The position numbers and the translations under genes were made by a program. This document shows, one piece after another, positions 36,025 through 43,894 of a stretch of 64,000 nt of DNA. Location of the stretch: positions 7,594,001 to 7,658,000 of the forward strand of contig NC_022657.1 in the NCBI RefSeq assembly GCF_000494755.1. Direction: 5' to 3'. The notes beneath the pieces were generated by a model, which was not told the origin of the DNA, ran no database searches, and was given only the letters and a program-made list of their open reading frames with translations. Within the stretch, counting starts at the first letter, position 1. The number at the start of each line of letters is the position of its first letter. The DNA is from Amorphoplanes friuliensis DSM 7358. GTDB taxonomy: Bacteria > Actinomycetota > Actinomycetes > Mycobacteriales > Micromonosporaceae.

Positions 36025-36732
36025 CTAGCGGCTGCGGGCGTACCGGAGGAAAAGCATGTCCTGATCGGCCAGGACGCTGCGCAGGGACATGGAGCGCGGC
36101 GGGGTGTCCGGTCCGGTCGCGATGCGACCGGCACTGCCCCCGGTCAGTTGCGGCGAGACGGTCAGGCAGAGCTCGTCGACCAGATCGGCGGCGATGAGCG
36201 AGCCGAACAGGTGTGGACCGCCCTCGCAAAGGAGCTGTGTGGCACCGCGGGCGTGCAGCGCCTCCACTGCCGCCGCCAGGTCGATCGAGGTGTCGCCGCA
36301 GGTCAGCACGTCCGCGACGGGCTGCAGGGCGGCGCGCCGGTCGGCCGGGGCAGCCGCGTGGGTGATCACCAGGGGGCGGATCGGCGCGTCCGCGAAGACC
36401 AGCTGGGCCGGGTCGAGCTCCAGCGAGCCGGAGACCACGACCATCAGCGGGAACTCGGGGAGGCCGGCCGATCGGCGCCATTCCCGGGCCGCGGCGTCGA
36501 GGCGCAGGCCGTCGTATTTTTCGGCGCGAACCGTGCCGGCGGCGACGACCAGCGCGTCGCAGACCCGGCGCAGCGAGTCGAAGATCAGCTTGTCGCCCGG
36601 CCCGCCGAGCCCGGCGGACTTGCCGTCCACCGTCGCGGCGCCGTCCAGGCCGGTGATGAAGTTGACCCGCAGTGTCGGGGTCGGATTGCGGGGATAAAGC
36701 GCCACAAGATCGGCGTCATGGACGTCGATCAC
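36025..36732 (-). CDS. RibD C-terminal-domain pyrimidine reductase-like protein
   Basis: 235 residues of dihydrofolate-reductase-like fold: NFITGLDGAATVDGKSAGLGG, FDSLRRVCDALVVAAGTVRAEKY and LLCEGGPHLFGSLIAADLVDELCLTVSP. These match the 5-amino-6-ribosylaminouracil reductase half of RibD without the deaminase domain. A role in riboflavin or deazaflavin synthesis is plausible, but no other rib gene is here. GTG 36732 is chosen because it makes a GTGA overlap with the 39-residue Cys-rich frame upstream. Confidence 0.85.
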   Translation of the reverse strand: MIDVHDADLVALYPRNPTPTLRVNFITGLDGAATVDGKSAGLGGPGDKLIFDSLRRVCDALVVAAGTVRAEKYDGLRLDAAAREWRRSAGLPEFPLMVVVSGSLELDPAQLVFADAPIRPLVITHAAAPADRRAALQPVADVLTCGDTSIDLAAAVEALHARGATQLLCEGGPHLFGSLIAADLVDELCLTVSPQLTGGSAGRIATGPDTPPRSMSLRSVLADQDMLFLRYARSR

Positions 36733-36848
36733 GGCGATGCCGGTCCGGTCACGGGCGGCGTGGGCTCGACCGGCCGGTGCTGGCAGTCGCACCACGACCC
36801 GCCCCGGCACTGGTCGTGATGCTTCTCCCGGCAGGCACGGCAGATCAT
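36729..36848 (-). CDS. Small Cys/His-rich protein (39 aa), probable zinc binder
   Basis: A short frame starting ATG 36848. It reads MICRACREKHHDQCRGGSW, then CDCQHR and a Pro-rich tail. Seven Cys/His ligand candidates fall in C-x2-C, HH, C and C-x-C-x-H spacing in the first 26 residues. Its TGA (36731-36729) overlaps the GTG of the reductase gene, which indicates coupled translation. Similar short proteins with a CRGG[TS]WCDCQH core are, from memory, widespread in actinobacteria; their role is unknown to me. Confidence 0.7.
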   Translation of the reverse strand: MICRACREKHHDQCRGGSWCDCQHRPVEPTPPVTGPASP

Positions 36849-36876
36849 GCAAAAACCCTAGCCCGGCGGGGAGCAT

Positions 36877-36888
36877 GGTCAATTGACC
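36877..36888. promoter_or_regulatory. 12-bp perfect palindrome between divergent genes
   Basis: GGTCAATTGACC sits midway between the Cys-rich/reductase operon (minus) and the LacI-family gene (plus). It is a candidate operator for either side. It does not resemble the CelR box, which argues against simple autoregulation by that protein. Confidence 0.4.
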
Positions 36889-36935
36889 CCGCGCAGGGGC
36901 GAGACATCGGCGGGCCGGAGGGCGATAATGCCCGG

Positions 36936-37952
36936 ATGACCAGGCAGCCCGTCCGTTCACCGGGGCGACCGACGCTCGACGCCGTCGCCGCACGCGCCGG
37001 GGTCGGCCGCGGCACCGCCTCCCGAGTCCTCAACGGGTCGTCCCAGGTCAGCCCGCAGGCCAAGGCCGCCGTCGAGGCGGCCATCCAGGAGCTGGGCTAC
37101 GTGCCCAACCGCGCGGCCCGTTCGCTGGTCACCCAGCGGACCGACTCGGTGGCGCTCGTCGTCTCGGAGTCCCAGGAACGTGTCTTCGGCGAGCCGTTCT
37201 TCGCCGGCGTGCTGCGCGGCATCAACGCCGCGCTGCTGGAGACGCCGCTGCAGCTCTGGCTGGCGATGGCGGCCTCCCCCGAGCAGCGGGAGCGGGTCGA
37301 GCACCACCTGACCGGCCAGCACGTCGACGGTGTGCTGCTGCTCTCCCTGCACGACGACGACCCGCTGCCCGCGGTGCTGCGCGAGCGCGGCATGCCGTTC
37401 GTCTTCGGCGGCCGGTCGGCACGCGCGGCCGAGAGCGACTTCCTGGTCGACGTCGACAACGCCGCCGGCGCCCGCAAGGCGGTCGAATACCTGCTCGGCA
37501 ACGGCGCCCGGCGGGTCGCCACGGTCGCCGGGCCGCAGGACATGGAGGTCGGCCGGGCCCGGCTGGCCGGTTACCGCGCGGCCGTGACCGGCCCCGAGCT
37601 CGTCGAGTACGGCGACTTCAGCGAGGCCGGCGGCGCCCGGGCGATGAGGGCGCTGCTGGAGCGCGAGCCGGACCTCGACGCGGTCTTCGCGGCGTCCGAC
37701 CTGATGGCCAGCGGCGCGCTGCGGGCCCTGCGTGACAAGGGTCTGCGGGTGCCGCAGGACGTGGCCGTGATCGGCTTCGAGGACGCGCCCGTCGCCCGGC
37801 AGTGCGAGCCGCCGCTGACCACGATCCACCAGCCCGTCGAGGAGATGGGCCGCCGGATGGCGGAGCTGCTGGTGTGCCGGATCCGCCGCGAGCCCGTGGA
37901 AAATTCCCACGTTCTGCTCGACACCCATCTGGTCCGTCGCGCCTCCGCCTGA
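36936..37952 (+). CDS. LacI-family repressor, CelR/CebR-like
   Basis: 338 residues. The DNA-binding head is RPTLDAVAARAGVGRGTASRVLNGSSQVS with hinge helix VPNRAARSLVTQRTDSVALV, close to what I recall for Thermobifida CelR. The ligand domain has GQHVDGVLLLSLHDDDPLP, VATVAGPQDM, VFAASDLMASGALRAL and VAVIGFEDAPVA. It is predicted to bind the box at 2824-2837 and to release it on cellobiose or a longer oligomer. GATAAT at 36924-36929 lies 6 nt before ATG 36936, so the transcript may be leaderless. Confidence 0.85.
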   Translation: MTRQPVRSPGRPTLDAVAARAGVGRGTASRVLNGSSQVSPQAKAAVEAAIQELGYVPNRAARSLVTQRTDSVALVVSESQERVFGEPFFAGVLRGINAALLETPLQLWLAMAASPEQRERVEHHLTGQHVDGVLLLSLHDDDPLPAVLRERGMPFVFGGRSARAAESDFLVDVDNAAGARKAVEYLLGNGARRVATVAGPQDMEVGRARLAGYRAAVTGPELVEYGDFSEAGGARAMRALLEREPDLDAVFAASDLMASGALRALRDKGLRVPQDVAVIGFEDAPVARQCEPPLTTIHQPVEEMGRRMAELLVCRIRREPVENSHVLLDTHLVRRASA

Positions 37953-38097
37953 CCCGTCCTAGCCTGGGTGTGATTCCGGGCATATCTCTGCGCCTTGACG
38001 ACCGGGACACGGCGTCGCAACGGGTGTGTAACGCCACGTCGGCACTCTTGGCGCCTAGGACGGCATCGCCGTGCCGTCTTCCGACTGGAGGAGTTGC

Positions 38098-38859
38098 ATG
38101 TTGCTGCGGGTACGGGTCACTCTGCCGGACCGTCCTGGTGCCCTCGGTCAGGTTGCGCGCACGCTGGGCGTGGCCGGGGCCGACATCGTCCAGGTGGTGG
38201 TGCTGGAGCGGCTCGGTGGACGGGCCGTGGACGACTTCACCGTCGTCTGGCCGGGTGCCTCCCGTGTCGAGCGACTCCTCGCCGGCCTCGCCGCCATCCC
38301 CGGTGTGCAGGTCGACGGTGTCTGGCGGGCGATCGGCGCGCCGGTCTCCGGTGGTCACGACGCCGAGCTCCTGGCGCAGGTCGCCGCGAACCCGCAGGAC
38401 GGCCTGGCCACGCTGGTCGACGCCGTGCCGGGTCTGCTGGCCGCCGACTGGGCCGCCGCCGCGGTGGTGCCCGCCGACTGGGCCGCCCGCACCGCCGCAC
38501 CCCGGCCGATCGTCTCCGACGAGCCGAAGCTGCGTCTCTCCGCGAGCAGCGAGCCCGCGGTGGCGTACGCGAGCTGGCGCGCCCCGTCCCCGCTGCACCT
38601 GCCGGAGGTGACCCCGCTGCGCGCCCGCCCGATGACGGGTTCCGACGGCACCCGTTTTGCCGTGGCGCCGTTCGGACGGGCCGGTCTGGTGCTCGTCATC
38701 GCGCGGTCGGACGACGACGACCTGCCGGCGGCGGCGTTCCACATCACCGAGGTCGACCGCATCGCTCAGCTGGTCCGCGCCGCCGCGGTCATCCTCGGCG
38801 ACCGCCTGGACCGGACGGGTGTGCCGAGCGTCGCTACGGCTGTGACTGACCCCTCATAG
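38098..38859 (+). CDS. ACT-domain protein
   Basis: 253 residues. The N-terminal ACT domain (VRVTLPDRPGALGQVARTLGVAGADIVQVVVLE, residues 1-75) is an amino-acid-sensing fold. The remaining 180 residues are not recognised; they contain SPLHLPEVTPLRARPMTG and a GAF-like C-terminal stretch. ATG 38098 follows GGAGGAG. It lies just upstream of the ACT-GNAT gene in the same direction, and the two may form a sensing pair. Confidence 0.8.
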   Translation: MLLRVRVTLPDRPGALGQVARTLGVAGADIVQVVVLERLGGRAVDDFTVVWPGASRVERLLAGLAAIPGVQVDGVWRAIGAPVSGGHDAELLAQVAANPQDGLATLVDAVPGLLAADWAAAAVVPADWAARTAAPRPIVSDEPKLRLSASSEPAVAYASWRAPSPLHLPEVTPLRARPMTGSDGTRFAVAPFGRAGLVLVIARSDDDDLPAAAFHITEVDRIAQLVRAAAVILGDRLDRTGVPSVATAVTDPS

Positions 38860-38952
38860 TCGTCCCAGCTCAGGCAATGTGCAGGTAACACCGGCGAGGC
38901 ACGCTTAAGTTCGGTTCAGGAGGCGGGTCGATCCGGAAGGGAAGTGCCTCGC

Positions 38953-40023
38953 ATGGCGCTGTGGCGGATCAGGGCAACGGTCGACGACCGGCCCGGGTAC
39001 CTTTCCGTGCTCACCGCGAGCCTCGCGCTGCGGTCGGTCAACATCCTCGCCGTTCAGGTGCACACCACCGAGGGCGGCGCGGTCGACGACTTCCTCGTGG
39101 ACACGCCGGACACGATGACCGAGGCCGAGCTGCACGCCGCGATCGCGCGGGGCCGCGGCCGGGAGGCTTTCGTCACGCGGGCCGAGGCGCAGGGTTTGGC
39201 CGACCAGCCGACCCGCGCGCTGGCGCTGGCCGGTCGTCTTGTCCACGACCCCGATTCGCTGGGTGAGGCCCTGGTGACGTTGCTCGACGCCGCCGAGGTG
39301 CGCTGGCGGCCGGAGGGCACGGTTGTGCTGCACGGCTTCGACGAGGAGCGGATGACGCTCATCGACCCGGCCGGCGGGAGCTACGAGGTGCTGCGCCCGG
39401 CGCCGGCCTTCACGCCCGCGGAATATGCCCGTGCTCAGGCCCTGGTCGAGGTCAGCGGCGCCCTGGTCCGCCGCACCACCGAACAGGTCACACTGCTGCT
39501 CCCGGACGGCTCCGAGCTGCTGATCCGGACGGCCGGCGGCGACGACCTCGAGGCTGTCCGTGGCTTGCACACCCGCAGCTCGTCTCAGACCCGCCGCCGC
39601 CGCTATCTGAGTGGCTCGGAGGTGCCGTCCGACGCGCGGCTGCGCCGGATGCTCGAGCCGGCGACCGGCACGACGCTGCTCGCCGTGCACGCCGACCCGG
39701 TGAGCGGCGAGGAGCAGGTCGTGGCGCTGGCCACCCTGCTGACCGAGGGCGACCTGGGCGAGGTCGGCCTGCTCGTCGAGGACTCCTGGCAGCGCCGGGG
39801 CCTCGGCACGGCGCTGCTGCGCCGGCTGATCACGGCGGCGACCCGGCTGAAGGCCTCGGCGATCGTGGCGCACACCGGCGCCGAGAACGTCGCGATGCTG
39901 CGGACGCTGCGCCGCTTCGGTGTCACCGGCCGCGGCGACCGTGACGGTGACCTGCTGAGCCTGACGCTGCCGATGACCGGCCGTCAGCCGGCCGGCAAAG
40001 AGACTCCTGCCACCTCAGGGTGA
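38953..40023 (+). CDS. ACT-GNAT acetyltransferase, amino-acid-regulated (AAPatA-like)
   Basis: 356 residues. An N-terminal ACT domain (LWRIRATVDDRPGYLSVLTASLALRSVNILAVQVH) is joined to a C-terminal GNAT domain (about residues 185-335) with acetyl-CoA loop DSWQRRGLGTALLRRLI. This fusion is known from Micromonospora and Actinosynnema as protein lysine acetyltransferases switched by asparagine or cysteine. The amino acid sensed here cannot be read from sequence. GTG 38944 is an alternative start; the GGAAGGGAA ribosome site suits either. Confidence 0.85.
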   Translation: MALWRIRATVDDRPGYLSVLTASLALRSVNILAVQVHTTEGGAVDDFLVDTPDTMTEAELHAAIARGRGREAFVTRAEAQGLADQPTRALALAGRLVHDPDSLGEALVTLLDAAEVRWRPEGTVVLHGFDEERMTLIDPAGGSYEVLRPAPAFTPAEYARAQALVEVSGALVRRTTEQVTLLLPDGSELLIRTAGGDDLEAVRGLHTRSSSQTRRRRYLSGSEVPSDARLRRMLEPATGTTLLAVHADPVSGEEQVVALATLLTEGDLGEVGLLVEDSWQRRGLGTALLRRLITAATRLKASAIVAHTGAENVAMLRTLRRFGVTGRGDRDGDLLSLTLPMTGRQPAGKETPATSG

Positions 40024-40033
40024 CGGGTGAGAG

Positions 40034-40067
40034 CGGCGGCGGCGGACCCCCGGGTCTGCCGCCGCCG
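40034..40067. terminator. Bidirectional hairpin between convergent genes
   Basis: Arms CGGCGGCGGCGGACCC (40034-40049) and GGGTCTGCCGCCGCCG (40052-40067) pair with a single mismatch. It lies between the ends of the ACT-GNAT gene and bsaP and can terminate both. Confidence 0.65.
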
Positions 40068-40076
40068 ATGGGTTCT

Positions 40077-40265
40077 CTAGGAGTGACGGACGCCGTGCTC
40101 GACGCAGGTGGCCGTCCAGCCCGCGGGAACGACCTGCACCTTCATGCGGCGGCGGCAGTCCGGGCAGAAACGCGGCGGCTCCAGCACCCGTGCCGTGGCA
40201 CAGGCCGAGTGGTCACCCTCGGCGGCGGGTTCGCCGCAGCGGTCGCAATACACCAGGACCGTCAC
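40077..40265 (-). CDS. bsaP: Biotin synthase auxiliary protein BsaP
   Basis: 62 residues with Cys in C-x2-C spacing at YCDRCGEP (7, 10) and FCPDCRRR (34, 37), plus Cys 22 and Cys 54. A small protein of this kind directly after bioB is the hallmark of BsaP, which mycobacterial biotin synthase needs for turnover, probably to handle its iron-sulfur clusters. The start overlaps the bioB stop (ATGA). Identification rests on size, cysteines and position. Confidence 0.85.
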   Translation of the reverse strand: MTVLVYCDRCGEPAAEGDHSACATARVLEPPRFCPDCRRRMKVQVVPAGWTATCVEHGVRHS

Positions 40266-41257
40266 AGCGTCGCCGAGAGCGCCTTGACCGGCATCTTCAG
40301 CTCCTGCAGCAGCTCCAGGTCGGAGGTCGCCGGCCGGCCCAGTGTCGTCAGGTAGTTGCCGACGATCACCGCGTTGATGCCGCCGAGCAGGCCGTCACGG
40401 GTGCCGAGGTCGCCCAGCGTGATCTCGCGGCCACCGGCGTACCGGAGGATGGTCCTGGGCATGGCCAGGCGGAACGCCGCGATGGCCCGGAGGGCGTCCT
40501 TGCCCTCGACGACCGGGCGGTCACCGAGGGGCGTGCCCGGCCGGGGGTTGAGGAAGTTGAGCGGGACCTCGTGCGGGTCGAGCTCGGCGAGCTGGGCGGC
40601 GAACTCCGCGCGCTGCTCGATCGACTCGCCCAGGCCGAGGATGCCGCCGCAGCAGACCTCCATGCCCGAGTCGCGCACCATCTTGAGGGTGCCCCAGCGC
40701 TCCTCCCACGAATGGGTGGTGACGACGTTCGGGAAGTACGACTGACAGGTCTCGAGGTTGTGGTTGTAGCGGTGGACGCCCATGTCGACCAGCTCGTCGA
40801 CCTGCTCCTGGGTGAGCATGCCGAGGCTGGCCGCGACCTGGATGTCGACGGCTTCCTTGATCGCCTTGACGCCGTCGCGCATCTGGGTCATCAGGCGGGT
40901 GTCGGGGCCGCGCACGGCGGCCACGATGCAGAACTCCGTCGCGCCCGTCGCGGCGGTCTGCTTGGCCGCCTCGACCAGCGACGGGATGTCCAGCCAGACC
41001 GACCGCACCGGCGAGGTGAACAGGCCCGACTGGGAGCAGAAGTGGCAGTCCTCGGGGCAGCCGCCGGTCTTGAGGGAGACGATGCCCTCGACCTCGACCT
41101 CGGGGCCGCACCACTTCATCCGGACGTCGTGGGCGACCTGCAGCAGCTCCGGCAGATCCTCGTCGCTCAGGCGCAGGACCTCCAGGATCCCCGCTTCGTC
41201 GAGCCCGGCACCGTCGGCAAGAACCTGGGCCCGCGCCCGGTCGAGGATCTCTGGCAT
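40262..41257 (-). CDS. bioB: Biotin synthase
   Basis: 331 residues. The radical-SAM motif is GGCPEDCHFCSQSG (C-x3-C-x2-C). Further family segments are YNHNLETCQSYFPNVVTTHSWEER, GMEVCCGGILGLGES and the [2Fe-2S] ligand Arg region near GRPATSDLE. It inserts sulfur into dethiobiotin. It diverges from bioF across 96 bp, so both promoters must lie there. I see no palindrome in that gap convincing enough to call a biotin operator. Confidence 0.98.
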   Translation of the reverse strand: MPEILDRARAQVLADGAGLDEAGILEVLRLSDEDLPELLQVAHDVRMKWCGPEVEVEGIVSLKTGGCPEDCHFCSQSGLFTSPVRSVWLDIPSLVEAAKQTAATGATEFCIVAAVRGPDTRLMTQMRDGVKAIKEAVDIQVAASLGMLTQEQVDELVDMGVHRYNHNLETCQSYFPNVVTTHSWEERWGTLKMVRDSGMEVCCGGILGLGESIEQRAEFAAQLAELDPHEVPLNFLNPRPGTPLGDRPVVEGKDALRAIAAFRLAMPRTILRYAGGREITLGDLGTRDGLLGGINAVIVGNYLTTLGRPATSDLELLQELKMPVKALSATL

Positions 41258-41353
41258 GTCCGTACCCTACAAGGCGTTCCGGGCGTCGGGGATGTCGGAG
41301 CCGGGTGGTAGTTTGCCCGGCGAGCAGGTCGGGACGATGAGGGTGAGGGTGCT

Positions 41354-42490
41354 TTGGCGGGCTGGCAGGAGGCGCTCGAGCGCCAGGCCCGCACGCGGGC
41401 GAAAGCCGGGCTCACCCGCACTCTGCGGCCCCGCGCCGCCGACGACTCCGTCGTCGATCTGGCCGGCAACGACTATCTCGGTCTCGCCGCCCATCCCGAG
41501 GTGATCGCCGCCGCGGCCGAGGCCCTCCACCGGTACGGGCTGGGGGCGACCGGTTCCCGCCTGGTGCGCGGCTCGACGGACGCCCACACCGCCCTCGAGA
41601 CGGATCTGGCCGGCTGGCTGGGCGCCGAGCAGGCGCTGGTCTACTCCTCGGGTTACCTGGCCAATCTCGGCGCGGTCCGGGCGCTGGCCGGTCCCGGGAC
41701 GCTGCTGATCTCCGACCGTTACAACCACGCGTCACTGATCGACGGCTGCCGGAGCTCCGGCGCCGAGGTTGTCGTGGCCCCGCACGCCGACCCGGCCGCA
41801 CTCGCCACGATCCTCGACGCGCACCCCGGCCGGGAGACGGTCTTCGTCACGGAGTCGGTATTCTCCGTCGACGGCGACCTGGCGCCGCTGGCCGAGCTCC
41901 ACGCGGTGACCTCGGCCCACGACACGCTGCTGCTGGTCGACGACGCGCACGCGCTCGGCATCCTGGGTGATTCCGGTGCCGGTGGTGTCGCCGCGGCGGG
42001 TCTGGCGGGAAAGCCCGACGTCATCGTGACGGCGACCCTGTCGAAATCGCTCGGCGGCGCCGGTGGTGTGGTCGCGGGCCCGGCGGCGCTGATCCGGCAC
42101 CTGATCGACACGGGACGCACCTTCATCTACGACACCGCGCCGCCGCCCGCCGTGGTGGCGGGCGTGCGGGCGGCACTGCGGATCACCCGCGCCGCCGACG
42201 ACCGCCGGGCTGTGCTGGTGGCCCGCGCCGACCAGACGGTGAGCCGGCTGACCGCGGCCGGATTCCCGGTGACCGCGCCCGCCGCCGGGGTGCTCTCGGT
42301 GACCGCACCCGGCCCGGAAGCTGCCCTGACCTGGGCGGAGGACTGCCGCGACCGGGGCATCGCGGTCGGCTGCTTCCGGCCGCCGTCGACGCCGGACGGC
42401 TCCTCGCGCTTGCGCCTCACTCTGAACGCGGGCATCGCGGCGGAGGACTTCGACCGGGCCCTGGACGTGATCGTGGAGTGCGCACCGTGA
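41354..42490 (+). CDS. bioF: 8-amino-7-oxononanoate synthase
   Basis: 378 residues, PLP-dependent. NDYLGLAAHPEV, GATGSRLVRGSTDAH, FVTESVFSVDGDLAPL and LVDDAHALG are diagnostic; the PLP lysine is in TATLSKSLGG. It joins pimeloyl-ACP (or -CoA) with alanine. The start is TTG 41354 after GAGGGTG. The stop overlaps the bioD start by 4 nt. No bioA is present in this cluster. Confidence 0.96.
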   Translation: MAGWQEALERQARTRAKAGLTRTLRPRAADDSVVDLAGNDYLGLAAHPEVIAAAAEALHRYGLGATGSRLVRGSTDAHTALETDLAGWLGAEQALVYSSGYLANLGAVRALAGPGTLLISDRYNHASLIDGCRSSGAEVVVAPHADPAALATILDAHPGRETVFVTESVFSVDGDLAPLAELHAVTSAHDTLLLVDDAHALGILGDSGAGGVAAAGLAGKPDVIVTATLSKSLGGAGGVVAGPAALIRHLIDTGRTFIYDTAPPPAVVAGVRAALRITRAADDRRAVLVARADQTVSRLTAAGFPVTAPAAGVLSVTAPGPEAALTWAEDCRDRGIAVGCFRPPSTPDGSSRLRLTLNAGIAAEDFDRALDVIVECAP

Positions 42491-43335
42491 CGGACGAGGT
42501 CATCGAAGCCACGGTGGTCGAGCCGGAGCCGGAGCCCGAGCCCCGGTCCGAGCCCCGGTCCGAGGCTCAGCCCGAGCCCGCCGCGCGGCCCGCGCAGCGC
42601 CCGGTGGAGGCCGGTGAGTGGCGGGGCATCGTGCTGGTCACCGGCACGGACACCGACGTCGGCAAGACGATCGTCACGTCGGCGATCGCGGCCTCCGCCC
42701 AGGCCGCCGGTCTGCGCGTGGCGGTCGTCAAGCCCGGCCAGACCGGGACGGCCGAGGGCGGCCCCACGGACATCGACCGCGTCACGCACCTGGCCAACCC
42801 GCACACGACCCGCACCCTCGCGTCGTACCCGGAACCGCTCGCCCCGCTGGCCGCCGCCAAGATCTCCGGGCTGGCGCCGCTCGAGCTGTACGAGGTCGTG
42901 GACGCCGTCCGCGCCGAGGGCGAGAAGCACGATCTGGTGCTGGTGGAGGGCGCCGGTGGCCTGCTGGTGCCGATGGGCGTACGCCCCTCGGGTGAGGCGT
43001 GGACCGTCGCCGACCTGGCCACGACCCTGGGTGTGCCGACGATCGTCGTGTCGCGCGCCGGGCTCGGCACGCTGAACCACACCGCGCTGACCCTGGAGGC
43101 ACTCGAGCGCCGCGGTGTGGCGGCGAAGGTGGTGCTGGGGGCGTGGCCCGCCGAGCCGGAGCTGGTGCACTGGGCCAACCTCACCGAGCTGGTCCCGCAC
43201 CTGGTCGGCGCGCTGCCGGACGGTGCCGGCGGCATGGAGCCGGGTGTCTTCCAGCGGTCGGCGCCGGGCTGGCTGACCCCGGCCCTCTACGGCGTGCTGG
43301 ACGACTGGCGCGTCTGGGCCGACGAGGTCAGTTGA
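42487..43335 (+). CDS. bioD: Dethiobiotin synthetase with acidic/Pro-rich N-terminal extension
   Basis: The ATPase core begins near residue 46: VLVTGTDTDVGKTIVTSA is the P-loop, then KPGQTG and VEGAGGLLVPM. The 45 preceding residues (EPEPEPEPRSEPRSEAQPEP) are an unstructured addition. GTG 42487 is chosen because it gives a GTGA overlap with the bioF stop and has GGAG 7 nt upstream; GTG 42478 is possible. It is followed by a GNAT gene whose ATG shares a base with the stop. Confidence 0.95.
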   Translation: MTDEVIEATVVEPEPEPEPRSEPRSEAQPEPAARPAQRPVEAGEWRGIVLVTGTDTDVGKTIVTSAIAASAQAAGLRVAVVKPGQTGTAEGGPTDIDRVTHLANPHTTRTLASYPEPLAPLAAAKISGLAPLELYEVVDAVRAEGEKHDLVLVEGAGGLLVPMGVRPSGEAWTVADLATTLGVPTIVVSRAGLGTLNHTALTLEALERRGVAAKVVLGAWPAEPELVHWANLTELVPHLVGALPDGAGGMEPGVFQRSAPGWLTPALYGVLDDWRVWADEVS

Positions 43336-43802
43336 TGGAGATCAGCATCGTGGCGGCCGCTCCCGCGGACGCCGGTGAGGTCCTCACCGTGCAGCGGGCC
43401 GCGTTCCTGGCCGAGGGCGCGCTGAACGACTCGTTCACGCTGCCGCCGCTGACCGAGACGCTCGACGAGGTCCGCGCCGCGATCGATGACACCGGCCTGG
43501 TGTTCCTCGTCGCCCGGCAGGAGCACCGCCTGGTCGGCTCGGTGCGCGGCCGCGTGACCGACGGCACCGGCCACGTCTCCCGGCTCTCGATCGCTCCCGA
43601 TCTGCAGGGCCAGGGTCTCGGACGGCGCCTGATGACCGCGATCGAGCAGGCTCTGGCCGGACAGGTCCAGCGGTTCGAGTTGTTCACCGGTGCCACCAGC
43701 GCCGCCAACCTGGCGCTTTACCACAAACTGGGCTATGTCGACTGCGGCTGGGGTCCGGGGGCGGCCGCTGCGGGGATCACGTACCTGGAAAAGAGGGTTT
43801 GA
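43335..43802 (+). CDS. GNAT-family N-acetyltransferase
   Basis: 155 residues. The acetyl-CoA loop is LSIAPDLQGQGLGRRLMTAIE, and ANLALYHKLGYVDCG is the usual C-terminal strand-helix. The substrate is unknown. TGATG joins it to bioD, so it is probably cotranscribed with the biotin genes, but a biotin role is not implied by the family. Confidence 0.9.
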   Translation: MEISIVAAAPADAGEVLTVQRAAFLAEGALNDSFTLPPLTETLDEVRAAIDDTGLVFLVARQEHRLVGSVRGRVTDGTGHVSRLSIAPDLQGQGLGRRLMTAIEQALAGQVQRFELFTGATSAANLALYHKLGYVDCGWGPGAAAAGITYLEKRV

Positions 43803-43894
43803 GCAGGTTTTCCCGCCTGCCGCCGCGCGGCCGTAACCGACTGTCGCTAGCCTGTGGAATTCGTGATCCAAATGCCTGAGGGGCTGGGACTGTC

